Positions 24,645-34,972 are shown, counted from the stretch's first letter. The stretch is DNA of 64,000 nt from G965200765 sp965200765 (GCA_965200765.1 OZ241380.1:930001-994000), one strand, 5' to 3'. Program-made: numbers and translations. Notes: generated from the letters alone by a model not told the origin.

Positions 24645-26594
24645 ATGGGAAGAATTATCGGCATTGATCTGGGTACCACCAATTCATGTGTTGCGGTATA
24701 CGAAGGATCAGGCTCAGTACGAATTATCGAGAATCAGGAAGGCGACCGTACGACCCCGTCGATTGTTGCGTTCGTTGACAAGGACGAGGTGCTGGTCGGT
24801 CAGGCGGCCAAGCGGCAAGCGGTTACCAACCCGCACAATACGCTGTTTGCGGTAAAGCGTCTGATTGGCCGCAAGTTTGACGAAGATGTTGTCCAGCGCG
24901 ACCTGGATCTGATGCCCTACAAGATTGTTCGTGCCAAAAACGGCGATGCCTGGGTGCGGGTTGATGATCAAGATTTGTCGCCGCCGGAAGTGGCGGCCCG
25001 CATCTTGCAGAAAATGAAGAAAACCGCTGAAGACTACCTGGGCGAGGAAGTAGAAGCCGCAGTGATTACTGTGCCTGCTTATTTCAATGACTCACAAAGG
25101 CAGGCAACCAAAGATGCCGGAAGAATAGCCGGACTGGATGTCAAGCGAATCATTAATGAGCCGACCGCGGCCGCGTTGGCTTATGGGCTGGACAAGCAAA
25201 AGGGCGGCGACCGAAAAGTAGCGGTATATGATCTGGGTGGCGGCACCTTTGATATTTCCATCATTGAAATTGCGGAAGTTGATGGCGAGCATCAGTTTGA
25301 AGTGCTTTCCACGAACGGCGATACGTTTCTGGGAGGCGAAGATTTTGATCGTCGACTGATTGATTATCTGGCCGACGAGTTCAAGAAGGATCAGGGCATT
25401 GATTTGCGCGGTGACCCGCTGGCGATGCAACGTCTCAAGGAAGGCGCTGAAAAAGCAAAAATCGAACTGTCTTCCAGCACACAGACCGAAGTGAATCTGC
25501 CATACATCACGGCTGACAAATCCGGTCCGAAGCACTTGAACTACAAACTGTCCCGGGCCAAGCTGGAATCGTTGGTTGATGATTTGATTGCACAGACCGT
25601 CGCACCATGCAAGACTGCACTCAAGGATGCCGGACTGACCGCCGGTGACATTGACGATGTCATTTTGGTTGGCGGTCAGACCCGTATGCCGAAAGTGCAG
25701 GAAACTGCGGCCAAAATTTTTGGCAAGGAAGCGCGAAAAGACATCAACCCGGACGAAGCGGTAGCCGCGGGTGCAGCGATTCAGGGCGGAGTACTGGGCG
25801 GCGATGTAAAAGATGTGTTGCTGCTGGATGTAACGCCGCTTTCGCTTGGTATTGAAACTTTGGGCGGTGTGATGACCAAGCTCATTCAGAAAAATACCAC
25901 GATTCCAACAAAGGTGAGCCAGACTTTTTCGACGGCCGAAGACAACCAAACTGCTGTGACTGTGCATGTGCTTCAGGGCGAGCGTGAAATGGCGCAGTAC
26001 AACAAGTCCCTCGGCAAGTTTGACTTGACCGAGATACCAACGGCGCCGCGCGGTATTCCGCAGATTGAAGTAACGTTTGATATCGACGCAAACGGTATCA
26101 TGCATGTTTCGGCGCGAGACAAGGCGACCGGCAAGGAGAATCGAATTGAAATTCGCTCCAGTTCCGGACTGGATGAGGCGGAAATTGAACGGATGGTTCG
26201 AGAAGCTGAAGAGCATGCAGACGAGGATCGCAAGCAACGAGAAAAGGTTGATGCGCGAAATACGGGTGAGAGTCTCATCCATTCGACCCGCAAGACCTTG
26301 AGCGAGGTAGGCGACAAGGTGGATGAAGCCGAAAAGTCCGCAATTGAAGATGCGATCAAGGCGCTGGAAGATTCCTTGGCCAGCGATGCTGACGCATCTG
26401 AAATCAAGGAAAAGACCGAAGCATTGTCTCAGGCCAGCCATGTCTTGGCCGAAAAGATGTATAGTCAGGCACAAGCAGCAGCTGATGATGGTGCCGGTCC
26501 GCAACAAGACGCACCGGACAACGAGACCGCGGATGATACCGTGGTAGATGCTGACTTTGAAGATATGCCAGACGACAAAAACAAGCGGACATAA
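24645..26594 (+). CDS. dnaK: Hsp70 chaperone DnaK
   Basis: A 649-residue Hsp70. Signatures: IGIDLGTTNSCVAVYEG at the N terminus, IINEPTAAALAYGLD, VYDLGGGTFDISIIE, the hydrophobic linker DVLLLDVTPLSLGIETLGG at about residue 390-408, and an acidic C-terminal lid ending near VVDADFEDM. It binds and refolds unfolded proteins in the cytoplasm with DnaJ and GrpE, encoded on either side. GAGAGG lies about ten bases before the ATG. A 504-codon frame on the opposite strand is a shadow of this gene. Confidence 0.98.
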   Translation: MGRIIGIDLGTTNSCVAVYEGSGSVRIIENQEGDRTTPSIVAFVDKDEVLVGQAAKRQAVTNPHNTLFAVKRLIGRKFDEDVVQRDLDLMPYKIVRAKNGDAWVRVDDQDLSPPEVAARILQKMKKTAEDYLGEEVEAAVITVPAYFNDSQRQATKDAGRIAGLDVKRIINEPTAAALAYGLDKQKGGDRKVAVYDLGGGTFDISIIEIAEVDGEHQFEVLSTNGDTFLGGEDFDRRLIDYLADEFKKDQGIDLRGDPLAMQRLKEGAEKAKIELSSSTQTEVNLPYITADKSGPKHLNYKLSRAKLESLVDDLIAQTVAPCKTALKDAGLTAGDIDDVILVGGQTRMPKVQETAAKIFGKEARKDINPDEAVAAGAAIQGGVLGGDVKDVLLLDVTPLSLGIETLGGVMTKLIQKNTTIPTKVSQTFSTAEDNQTAVTVHVLQGEREMAQYNKSLGKFDLTEIPTAPRGIPQIEVTFDIDANGIMHVSARDKATGKENRIEIRSSSGLDEAEIERMVREAEEHADEDRKQREKVDARNTGESLIHSTRKTLSEVGDKVDEAEKSAIEDAIKALEDSLASDADASEIKEKTEALSQASHVLAEKMYSQAQAAADDGAGPQQDAPDNETADDTVVDADFEDMPDDKNKRT

Positions 26595-26660
26595 AAAGTT
26601 TTGCAACTAACGTAGCAAGCGATCCGGTTATCATATTGCAGAAATTTTTGAACAGCAGAT

Positions 26661-27782
26661 ATGGAAAAACGCGATTACTACGAGGTGCTGGGTATCGATC
26701 GGAGTGCCTCCGATTCAGATATACGGAGTGCTTACCGTCGTCTCGCGATGAAATATCATCCGGACCGCAACACTGATGATCCAAATGGAACAGAAGAAAG
26801 GTTCAAGGAAGTTCAGGAAGCCTACGATGTTTTGAAAGATCCCCAGAATCGCTCGAATTACGACCGATTCGGATTTGCCGGTATTGATGGCAATGCGCAT
26901 GCGCATGCTTCAGCGGAAGGGTTTAGCGACTTTTTCGGTGATATTTTCAGCGATTTCTTTGGCGGTGCTCGTCAATCGCGACGACCCAGAACCGGTTCGG
27001 ACCTGAAATTCACCATGGACCTGAATTTGGAGGAAGCAGCATTCGGTGTTGAAAAGGAGATTCGAATCCCGACATACGAAGGGTGTGACCCCTGTGAAGG
27101 CACGGGTGCCCGTGCTGGCACTTCTGCTTCAACATGTCCGACGTGCCACGGCCGCGGTCAGGTACGAACTCAGCAACTTGGATTCACTCTGCAACAAACC
27201 TGTCCGCAGTGCCACGGTCGCGGCGAAGTGATTACAGATCCATGCCCGAATTGCAGTGGGCAGGGACGGGTACATACCACAAGAAATATCACAGTCAAGA
27301 TTCCGGCCGGTATTGACGACGGCAATCAGGTGCGGTTGTCTGGTCAAGGAGAAGCCGGGCCGCAAGGCGTACCTCCCGGGGATTTGTATGTGCAGGTGAA
27401 TTTGCTGAGACATTCAATATTTGCCAGAGACGGTGACGACTTGCACTGTGAAATGCCAATCAGTTTCAAGACAGCTGCACTGGGAGGAACATTGGAGGTT
27501 CCAACGCTGGAAGGGCGTGCAAAACTGAAAGTGCCACCAGAAACACAGACAGGAAAAAGAATGCGGTTGCGCGGCAAGGGGATTGCAAATGTTCGCTCCG
27601 GACAGCCTGGAGATTTAATTTGCCAGTTAGTTATTGAAACCCCGGTCAGCTTGACACCCAAGCAGAAGGGTTTGCTTGACGAGTTTGAAGAGCTGGTCGC
27701 CAAGGGTGGTTCGCGGCATTGTCCGCACTCAAGCCGTTGGACCCGTAAAATCAAATCGTTCTGGGACAAGCTGGCAGCTTGA
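26661..27782 (+). CDS. dnaJ: Co-chaperone DnaJ
   Basis: A 373-residue class I J protein. The J domain (residues 1-70) has HPD at 33-35; a short G/F region follows. The zinc domain has four CxxCxGxG repeats: CDPCEGTG, CPTCHGRG, CPQCHGRG and CPNCSGQG. The client-binding C-terminal domains follow with GDLYVQVNL and GDLICQLVIETP. It stimulates the DnaK ATPase and delivers substrates. It starts 66 bases after dnaK and is likely in the same transcript. Confidence 0.97.
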   Translation: MEKRDYYEVLGIDRSASDSDIRSAYRRLAMKYHPDRNTDDPNGTEERFKEVQEAYDVLKDPQNRSNYDRFGFAGIDGNAHAHASAEGFSDFFGDIFSDFFGGARQSRRPRTGSDLKFTMDLNLEEAAFGVEKEIRIPTYEGCDPCEGTGARAGTSASTCPTCHGRGQVRTQQLGFTLQQTCPQCHGRGEVITDPCPNCSGQGRVHTTRNITVKIPAGIDDGNQVRLSGQGEAGPQGVPPGDLYVQVNLLRHSIFARDGDDLHCEMPISFKTAALGGTLEVPTLEGRAKLKVPPETQTGKRMRLRGKGIANVRSGQPGDLICQLVIETPVSLTPKQKGLLDEFEELVAKGGSRHCPHSSRWTRKIKSFWDKLAA

Positions 27783-27843
27783 ATCAAGGTTGAAGCGCTG
27801 GATTTCCAGTCATGCTCGTCGTCTCCGGTGTAGTTGAAATTTC

Positions 27844-29763
27844 ATGACTTCCAGCGCAGAGTTGCTGGGTCCTGACGGGCCATTTTCGCATCGCTTTAAA
27901 GGATTTGCGATTCGCGACGGCCAACAGAAAATGGCAGCCGCAATTGAGAAAACGATTGAAACGGAAGGAACGCTGATTGCCGAGTCCGGCACCGGCACCG
28001 GAAAGACATTTGCCTACTTGGTCCCAATCCTGTCTTCCGGCAAGCGAGCGGTTGTGTCATCCTATACCATCGCGCTTCAGGAGCAGGTTTTCTACAATGA
28101 TATTCCGAGAGTAAGCGAGGCACTGGATAAATCAGTTGATGCCAAGTTGCTGAAGGGGCGGAGCAATTATGTATGCAAATTTCGATTGCATAAAGCCAGT
28201 GGCCAGCTCGACCTGGATCAACAGGCAAATCGAAAAATCGAGAGAATCCTGGACTGGGCGACAGAAACGGATGTAGGCGACATTGCGCAAATGCCGGGAA
28301 TTTCAATTTCCGATTCAGTCTGGAAACAAGTTACTACAACCACAGAAGCTTGCATTGGACAAGCATGTGATTGGTACAGAGATTGCTATGCAATTCGGGC
28401 TCGTCGCGAAGCTGCCCAAGCTGAGATTGTGGTGATAAACCACAAGTTACTTTGCCTGGGACTGCAATCATCCAGCTTGGAATCCGGAGTCGGCGTGCAG
28501 AATCATACGGATGTAGTCATTGTTGACGAAGCACATCGTTTGCCGGATATCGCAGCCGAGACAATGGGAATCCATTTGTCACATTCAGAAATTATGGAAA
28601 TTGTGGAGCAAATTCATACGGATGCACATGATGCTGAACTTGGCAATGGTGAAGTTGAGAAATTCTGTCATCAAGCGAGCATGGACGCTGATAGTGTAAA
28701 AGTTTCAATTGAAAAACAGTCGCAGGGCGAGCATAAGGAAGGCGAGTTATCCAGTTTGAAAGACAATGCAAGCTTCCGGGATTCAATGGATTCTCTGATG
28801 CAGAACCTGCGAATTTTGCACCAGATGATGGAACCGCACAAAGGGACTCATCCGCAGATCGAAAAAACACTGGATCGAATCATTACCGTTGAAGGTAATT
28901 ATCGAGTGTTGTTCACAGATCGGGAAGAAGCGCACGCGGAGTGGTTCAGAGTGTTGAAAGACGGCTTTAGTCTGTCTAGTATTCCACTTGACCCGGGAGA
29001 GACAATGGGAGAGATAATTGAAGACAGCAAGCCTGCCTGGATTTTTACTTCAGCTACCTTGAATGTCAACAAGGATTTCTCTCATTTCAAGAATCGTCTG
29101 GGTGTCCATGAATGTGAAACACGTCATTGGCCAAGCCCATTTCAGTACGACATGCAATCGTTGACTTATCTGCCGCCGGACATGCCGGATCCAAGATCGT
29201 TCGAATATGATGAGAGAATCAGCGAACTGGTATTGCAGGTAGCTCCGAAGGTCAAGGGCGGGACCTTTGTTTTGTTTACAAATTACCGATCTATGCATAA
29301 TGTTGAAGGATTACTGGAAGAATCACTTGCGCAACCGCTACTTGTGCAGGGTGCATACTCGAGATTCGATTTGCTTGAGATGTTCAAGGAGCATGGAAAT
29401 TCAGTGTTACTGGGAACAACCAGTTTCTGGGAAGGTGTTGATGTAAAGGGAGAAGCCTTGTCATGCGTGATTGTCACCAAGTTACCGTTTACACCGTTTG
29501 ACACTCCAATTATGAAGGCGCGTAGACAATTTATGCAAGAAAAAGGAATGAATTTCTTTCAGGATTGGCAGGTACCAGTAGCGGCGTTGGCACTGAAACA
29601 AGGTGCCGGAAGACTGATACGCGACACTGCCGACAGAGGTGTGCTTGTAATCTGCGATCCGCGAATTCGTACCAAAAATTATGGACAAATTTTTCTGGAC
29701 ACGCTTCCCGACATGCAACAAACCTCGGATGTTCAGGCTGTAGAACAATTCTTCCATCAATGA
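27844..29763 (+). CDS. dinG: DinG-family ATP-dependent DNA helicase
   Basis: A 639-residue XPD-like superfamily 2 helicase. Walker A is ESGTGTGKT at residues 47-55, the DEAH box is VDEAH near 227-231. Four cysteines between them (NYVCKF, ACIGQACDWYRDC) can hold the [4Fe-4S] cluster of this family. The C-terminal half has FWEGVDVKGEAL and QGAGRLIRD. DinG and its paralogue YoaA unwind damaged or R-loop-containing DNA; I cannot separate the two by eye, and YoaA is the alternative name. The ATG at 27844 follows dnaJ by 60 bases, and the stop overlaps tsaB as ATGA. Confidence 0.9.
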   Translation: MTSSAELLGPDGPFSHRFKGFAIRDGQQKMAAAIEKTIETEGTLIAESGTGTGKTFAYLVPILSSGKRAVVSSYTIALQEQVFYNDIPRVSEALDKSVDAKLLKGRSNYVCKFRLHKASGQLDLDQQANRKIERILDWATETDVGDIAQMPGISISDSVWKQVTTTTEACIGQACDWYRDCYAIRARREAAQAEIVVINHKLLCLGLQSSSLESGVGVQNHTDVVIVDEAHRLPDIAAETMGIHLSHSEIMEIVEQIHTDAHDAELGNGEVEKFCHQASMDADSVKVSIEKQSQGEHKEGELSSLKDNASFRDSMDSLMQNLRILHQMMEPHKGTHPQIEKTLDRIITVEGNYRVLFTDREEAHAEWFRVLKDGFSLSSIPLDPGETMGEIIEDSKPAWIFTSATLNVNKDFSHFKNRLGVHECETRHWPSPFQYDMQSLTYLPPDMPDPRSFEYDERISELVLQVAPKVKGGTFVLFTNYRSMHNVEGLLEESLAQPLLVQGAYSRFDLLEMFKEHGNSVLLGTTSFWEGVDVKGEALSCVIVTKLPFTPFDTPIMKARRQFMQEKGMNFFQDWQVPVAALALKQGAGRLIRDTADRGVLVICDPRIRTKNYGQIFLDTLPDMQQTSDVQAVEQFFHQ

Positions 29764-30446
29764 GTTGTATTTTTGCAATCAACTGCTCTCATGACAAACT
29801 GTCTGTTGCAGTTTTGCACAACAAAGAGATCATCTGTAAGGAAAAGGAAGCTCGACGCGAGAATAATCGAATCGTTCTGGGCTTGATTGAAGAGTTGTTA
29901 TCCGAGTGTGGCATTTCTCTTGGACAGTTGGACTGCATTGCGTACGGGAGGGGTCCGGGGTCATTTACCGGATTGAGAATTGCAGCAGGAGTTGCCCAAG
30001 GACTAGCCTACGGATCTGACACTCCGGTTGTATCTGTTTCCTGCATGGCAGCGATTGCATTGGCACAACCACACCCAAAAAATCTGATCGCAATTCAAGC
30101 CAGTCGCAACCAATTCTACTGGTCCTGCTACCGAAAAATCAACAAGTATACGGTTCAGTTGGAAGGTGCAGAATGCTTGACCGCGGCGAGCGATATTCAA
30201 GTCGAGGGAAATAACTGGCGAGGTGCGGCTTTCAACTGTGTTGACGTTCAGGCGGAACTGGACCGGCTTGTAGGTTCCACTATTACTGACTGGACTTCAG
30301 TTTCCGGTCCGCATGCAAGGGAAATTCTTGTTATTGGTCGTGAAAAATTTCAAAAAGATGAATACGAAAGCGCTTTTACAGCACTTCCTGACTATCTGAA
30401 TGAGTATCAACCGAAAATTTCTTCAAAAGCATCGAGAACCAACTAA
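29760..30446 (+). CDS. tsaB: tRNA t6A biosynthesis protein TsaB
   Basis: A 228-residue ASKHA-fold protein. IFAINCSHDKLSVAVL opens it; the family block DCIAYGRGPGSFTGLRIAAGVAQGLAYG is at about residues 60-87. TsaB works with TsaD, TsaE and TsaC to make N6-threonylcarbamoyladenosine at position 37 of tRNAs that read ANN codons. The start ATG 29760 overlaps the helicase stop, an arrangement seen in other gammaproteobacteria. The open frame extends further upstream within the helicase gene but that part is not TsaB. Confidence 0.93.
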   Translation: MSCIFAINCSHDKLSVAVLHNKEIICKEKEARRENNRIVLGLIEELLSECGISLGQLDCIAYGRGPGSFTGLRIAAGVAQGLAYGSDTPVVSVSCMAAIALAQPHPKNLIAIQASRNQFYWSCYRKINKYTVQLEGAECLTAASDIQVEGNNWRGAAFNCVDVQAELDRLVGSTITDWTSVSGPHAREILVIGREKFQKDEYESAFTALPDYLNEYQPKISSKASRTN

Positions 30447-30468
30447 TTTCAAGGTCGCCAGTTGATTG

Positions 30469-31791
30469 CTAGGGTGATGGTTGGTCTTCCGTTTCGTCTG
30501 ATTCAGATTCAGAGGTTTCTTCAACAATTTTTTTGACTCTGGCAATGACAACTGCGGTACCACGAACCCGTACTGTCTCCACTTTGAATCCATTCAGTTC
30601 CATCGTTTCGCCGGGCTGAGGGATATCTTCTAGGTGTTCCAGAATCATTCCGTTGAGCGTATGCGGCCCGTCGGTGGGCAACGCCCAATTCATTACGCGG
30701 TTCAAATCGCGGATGCTGATTTTCGCATCAATCAGATAACTGTCACTTTCTTCATCTTTGCGAATTCCCGGTGTAACGCCTTCCGGAATTTGTCCCCAGA
30801 CGATACCGGCGATTTCCTCCAGCATTTCGCGCAAGGTTACCAGTCCCTTGATATCGCCGTATTCGTCGACTACGATTCCCATATGACGAAATTCGGATTG
30901 AAGGTTTTGAATTTGCTCCAGAATTGGTGAACCTTCCGGTGCGAAGATTGGTTCAACAGCAGTGTTTTGGATGTTTTCCTTGGTAATCTCTGTTGAGTCG
31001 TAAATCTGGAGTAGTTTGCGTAGTTCCAGCTCGCCGGTTATGCTGTCGATGGTTCCTTTGTACACTGGAAGTCTGGTGAACGGGCTGCTTTTGATTTGTT
31101 CGACCAGATCGCCCAGCTCATCATCAAGATTCAATCCCTTGATCTTGGAGCGCGGCACCATCACACTGTCCACCGGTGCCGAACCAAGATTAAGAATTTC
31201 AAGTAGCATGCTTTCTTGTGGAGTGAGCAAATGACCGGTTGAGGCAAGAATTGCCATGCGCAACTCGTCGGCACTGAGTGAGTCCGAGGAAGATTTTTCT
31301 GCTATGCCCGGGATAAAGTTGAAGATCTTCGTAGCGGCGCTGACGAACCATACAATCGGGTGCAGAACTTTTAGCAGGAACTCCAGAACATAAGACGCGA
31401 AGTATGCAATTTTCTCCGGGTGAGTGGCAGCAATGGTTTTGGGTGGTATTTCGGCAAAAACGAGAATCACAATTGTGATGAAACCGGTTGAAGCTGCTAC
31501 GCCGTACTCGCCGTACAAGCGCCAGGCAATGATGGTTGAGATGGCCACAGCAGCGTTGTTGACCAAGTTGTTGCCAAGCAGTATCGTGCCCAGAAGACGA
31601 TCGGGTTGATCAAGCAGATTCTTCAGGACGATCGCCTTGCGTTCCTTTTTGTCGGCGCGATCTTGCAGTCGATAGCGATTGAGTGCCATCGTAGCAGTTT
31701 CTGATGCGGAAAAGAAAGCTGAGCAAAAAAGAAGAAGTATAAGTACGGCAAGCAATATGCCTATCGGTATGTCTTCCAATCCAGTATGCAA
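30469..31791 (-). CDS. corB: CNNM/CorB-type membrane protein with CBS domains
   Basis: A 440-residue protein. DUF21/CNNM membrane domain at about residues 5-195 (FCSAFFSASETATMALNRYRL, LLDQPDRLLGTILLGNNLVN), CBS pair at about 205-335 (DSVMVPRSKIKGL, MGIVVDEYGDIKGLVTLRE), and the CorC/HlyC domain to about 425 (YLIDAKISIRDLNRVMNW). Relatives are magnesium or cobalt efflux proteins in the inner membrane. It is transcribed away from ffh, the usual neighbour of this gene in gammaproteobacteria. The tsaB and corB stops are 22 bases apart. Confidence 0.92.
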   Translation of the reverse strand: MHTGLEDIPIGILLAVLILLLFCSAFFSASETATMALNRYRLQDRADKKERKAIVLKNLLDQPDRLLGTILLGNNLVNNAAVAISTIIAWRLYGEYGVAASTGFITIVILVFAEIPPKTIAATHPEKIAYFASYVLEFLLKVLHPIVWFVSAATKIFNFIPGIAEKSSSDSLSADELRMAILASTGHLLTPQESMLLEILNLGSAPVDSVMVPRSKIKGLNLDDELGDLVEQIKSSPFTRLPVYKGTIDSITGELELRKLLQIYDSTEITKENIQNTAVEPIFAPEGSPILEQIQNLQSEFRHMGIVVDEYGDIKGLVTLREMLEEIAGIVWGQIPEGVTPGIRKDEESDSYLIDAKISIRDLNRVMNWALPTDGPHTLNGMILEHLEDIPQPGETMELNGFKVETVRVRGTAVVIARVKKIVEETSESESDETEDQPSP

Positions 31792-32034
31792 TCAGGTTGT
31801 TTGAACGGAAATATAGTTTATTGCTAAACAACAGGAATAATCAAAGAATATTTTGTTTTTTTGTGAACATAGGTTTTGCGAGCAGGGTTTCAGGCAGTGT
31901 TGATTGACATTCAGGTTGTAGGTGACTGCATGGATTTTGATTGCCCGATTTGGCGGGTAACCCGTCTGTTCACAACAGGTTGGGTCAAAATAATTCTGAC
32001 CCGTACAATCAATTCTCGTTAGAATGATTGAGTC

Positions 32035-33381
32035 ATGCTAGATGTACTGCGAAACCGACTTGAATCGGCACTGGGCAAGCAATTTGCTTCCCGTCGATTG
32101 ACTGAGCAAAACATTCAGGAATCCTTGCGCGAAGTCAGAAGGGCGTTGCTTGAAGCCGATGTTGCTCTTGATGTTGCCAGAAACTTTGTTGATCAGGTAT
32201 CACGAAGGGCCATTGGTGTTGAAATTTCGCAACAGTTGACGGCGGGGCAAGAACTCGTCAAGATTGTTCATGAAGAGTTGACCAGTCTCATGGGCAACCA
32301 GAATGAATCGCTTGTATTGGCCTCGAAGCCGCCTACAGTGATACTGGTCGCAGGATTGCAAGGTGCCGGCAAGACTACGACAGTCGCCAAACTGGCAAAG
32401 TTGCTGAAAGAGCAGGAAAAGAAGAAGGTAGTTGTAAGTTCCGTTGACATTTATCGACCGGCAGCGATAGATCAACTGATGCGGTTGGCGGAGACAGTCG
32501 GGGTTGAATATTTTTCACAAGATGATACGCAAAATCCGGCGGACATCGCACGCGGTGCATTGCAGCATAGCAAAACTGGCATGTACGATGTACTGATTGT
32601 TGACAGTGCCGGCCGCTTGCATATTGATGAAGACATGATGCGCGAAATTGAAGTGGTTCACCAAGTTCTTGCACCCAGTGAGACTTTGTTTGTTGTTGAT
32701 TCTACCGTTGGTCAGGATGCGGTTGCAAGTGCCACGCGGTTTCATGAAGTGTTGCCACTGACTGGCATCATTGTTACCAAGTTGGATGGCGATACTCGGG
32801 GCGGTGCCTTGCTTTCGGTTCGCGAGGTTACAGGGAAACCGGTGAAGTTTATCGGGACCGGCGAGCATGTGGATGCGCTTGAAAATTTTCACCCGGAAAG
32901 AATCGCATCCCGAATCTTGGGTATGGGCGACGTGATGACCCTGATCGAAAGCGTCGAGCGCAAGGTGGATCAAGACGAGAAGGAAAGACTTCAGCAAAAG
33001 ATTATTGGCGGAAAGCAATTTGATCTGGATGATTACCGATCTCAACTGATGCTTACTCAAGACATGGGAGGCGTAACAAATTTGGCGAAATACATTCCCA
33101 ATTTGCCCAACAATATGGAGGAGCGTCTTGTCGGTGCGAATGAGGAGGTGATGCGTGAGATTGCGATTATCAACTCCATGACATTGCGGGAAAGGAAGTA
33201 TCCGGCCTGCATTCGCGGATCGAGGCAGGTGCGAATTGCGAAGGGAGCTGGCGTTCCGACTAACCAAGTGAGTCGCTTGCTAAGAAAATTCGAGAAAATG
33301 CAGAAGATGACGAAAAAGCTGGGGAGACAGAAAAGGGACGGTAATATGCCGGAAATCGGTAATTTCCCATTTCAACAGTAG
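32035..33381 (+). CDS. ffh: Signal recognition particle protein Ffh
   Basis: A 448-residue SRP54 GTPase. N domain residues 1-95, G1 motif GLQGAGKTTT at 107-116, then DSAGRL, TKLDGDTRGGALLS and GTGEHVDALENF. The M domain binds 4.5S RNA and signal sequences with RKYPACIRGSRQVRIAKGAG and VSRLLRKFEKMQKM. Ffh targets nascent membrane proteins to the FtsY receptor. The ATG at 32035 lies in a 243-base gap shared with divergent corB. I did not see the 4.5S RNA gene in the window. Confidence 0.97.
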   Translation: MLDVLRNRLESALGKQFASRRLTEQNIQESLREVRRALLEADVALDVARNFVDQVSRRAIGVEISQQLTAGQELVKIVHEELTSLMGNQNESLVLASKPPTVILVAGLQGAGKTTTVAKLAKLLKEQEKKKVVVSSVDIYRPAAIDQLMRLAETVGVEYFSQDDTQNPADIARGALQHSKTGMYDVLIVDSAGRLHIDEDMMREIEVVHQVLAPSETLFVVDSTVGQDAVASATRFHEVLPLTGIIVTKLDGDTRGGALLSVREVTGKPVKFIGTGEHVDALENFHPERIASRILGMGDVMTLIESVERKVDQDEKERLQQKIIGGKQFDLDDYRSQLMLTQDMGGVTNLAKYIPNLPNNMEERLVGANEEVMREIAIINSMTLRERKYPACIRGSRQVRIAKGAGVPTNQVSRLLRKFEKMQKMTKKLGRQKRDGNMPEIGNFPFQQ

Positions 33382-33468
33382 CGGGAAAACTTGGAAGCAG
33401 TTTTGGAAAATTGCTTTGAACGGGTTGATTGTTTCCAATAAATCCACAACCCCACAATCCAACAGATT

Positions 33469-33493
33469 AATTCAGTCCTGATTTGACTGAATT
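33469..33493. terminator. Hairpin between ffh and the convergent MATE gene
   Basis: AATTCAGTC (33469-33477) pairs perfectly with GACTGAATT (33485-33493) around a seven-base loop, in the gap between two convergent genes. No strong T run, so its role is uncertain. Confidence 0.35.
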
Positions 33494-33628
33494 TGCAATC
33501 GCTTTGATCCCTAGTGCCTTCTTTGCAACACTGACTAGACTTTTACTGAGAGATTGTTCAAGAACGAATAGATTGTTGTTCCTTGCTTGTTGCAGGCAAA
33601 GTGGCAGGTTCAGCAGTTTTTTTGCACT

Positions 33629-34972
33629 CTATGCCGGTACTTCGTGCTTTAGTTGCAGGTTCCGACAAAGGTGCCGAAATCGTATTGCAAGCATCACCAG
33701 CACGACCGTTGCTCCGACCGTAACTGCTACCATCAAGTCAACCGGAGTTCCGTGGCGCATCACACCAAGATAATATGCCATTGGCAGCATCACAACCACA
33801 AACCCGACGAGCAGGGCAAGTGCGATATACCACATGTCTTGCAATCCTCTCAAGGCACCCACAAGTACAACCTGTAATCCGTCCGGAATCAGCACCAGTG
33901 CTGCAAACGCAACTGTCGGCACTGCAAACAGCAATACTTGCGGTTCCCGGTTGTAAATTTTGGACAGCAATTCAGGTACCCCGAAGTATGCTACTCCAAT
34001 CGCAATCAGTAAAATCAGTGCCAATGCTGTTGCAAGCCAACCGGATTCCTCTGCATCTTTGACATTTCCTTGTCCCAGCTTGTAGGCAACTCGCACGCTG
34101 GCAGCGGTGCAGAATCCTAATGAACACATGAACGGAATTGTGATTAGATTCATGCCGATGGTCCACACCGCGGCCTCAAGAATGCCCATCAAACCGGCAA
34201 ACATGGTCATAATGGCAAATGAGGTCGATTCCACTCCATGTGCAATTCCAGTCGGGTATCCAAGCGTGCGCATTCGTTTGGACATCTCAAATCCATTGGC
34301 AAGTTTGGTTCGTATTCCGTACTTTTCGTTGTCGACACAGGCAAGTGTATAGAGTGCTAGTCCGATAAATCCAAGCCAGCGTACTATGCTGGTTGCCAGT
34401 GCTGCACCTTCGGCACCCATCGCTGGTAATCCCAGATTGCCGTAAATCATCATCCAGTTGAACAGCACGTTCAGCAAATTTGCAATCAGCATGGCGACCA
34501 TCCCTGGTACCGGACGATGCAGACCTTCCAGAAACATTGATGTTGCAATCATCGCCAGCATGGGAACAATACCAACAGAGTGCATGACGAGCACCTTGCC
34601 GCCTTCAATCGACAGTTGCTCGGACTGACCTGTGAGTCGCAGGAGTTCTTCACCAAATTGCAACAGCAGGGTGATGACCAGACCCACAACGACTGCATGA
34701 ATCACCCCGATTTTCCATACTGCACCACACATTTCACTTTTCCCGGCCCCATCATAATTTGCAGTCAGTACAACGACTGCGACCAGGAAACCAATACCGA
34801 AAAGCAATGGCGCCAGATGCAATGCATTGGCGATTCCGTAGTACGCCAACTCGCCGGACCCCATGGCTCCGACCATTATCGCATCAACGGTAACCAGAAT
34901 AATCGCGCCGGCGCGTGCCAGCATGACTGGTCCAGCCAGTTTCACAATGATTTTGGCTTCATCAAGGTGCAT
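33629..34972 (-). CDS. MATE-family efflux transporter (NorM-like)
   Basis: A 447-residue membrane protein with about twelve hydrophobic segments in two MATE repeats. The first repeat opens with LAGPVMLARAGAIILVTVDAIMVGAMGSGELAYYG, the second contains LGYPTGIAHGVESTSFAIMTMFAGLMG. MATE proteins export drugs, metabolites or other organic cations using Na+ or H+ gradients. The substrate cannot be read from sequence. It is convergent with ffh and divergent from gltA. Confidence 0.88.
   Translation of the reverse strand: MHLDEAKIIVKLAGPVMLARAGAIILVTVDAIMVGAMGSGELAYYGIANALHLAPLLFGIGFLVAVVVLTANYDGAGKSEMCGAVWKIGVIHAVVVGLVITLLLQFGEELLRLTGQSEQLSIEGGKVLVMHSVGIVPMLAMIATSMFLEGLHRPVPGMVAMLIANLLNVLFNWMMIYGNLGLPAMGAEGAALATSIVRWLGFIGLALYTLACVDNEKYGIRTKLANGFEMSKRMRTLGYPTGIAHGVESTSFAIMTMFAGLMGILEAAVWTIGMNLITIPFMCSLGFCTAASVRVAYKLGQGNVKDAEESGWLATALALILLIAIGVAYFGVPELLSKIYNREPQVLLFAVPTVAFAALVLIPDGLQVVLVGALRGLQDMWYIALALLVGFVVVMLPMAYYLGVMRHGTPVDLMVAVTVGATVVLVMLAIRFRHLCRNLQLKHEVPA

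Noticed and set aside
25092..26606. 504-codon open frame opposite dnaK
   Set aside because: Lies wholly inside dnaK on the other strand, with no recognisable domain; a codon-usage shadow.
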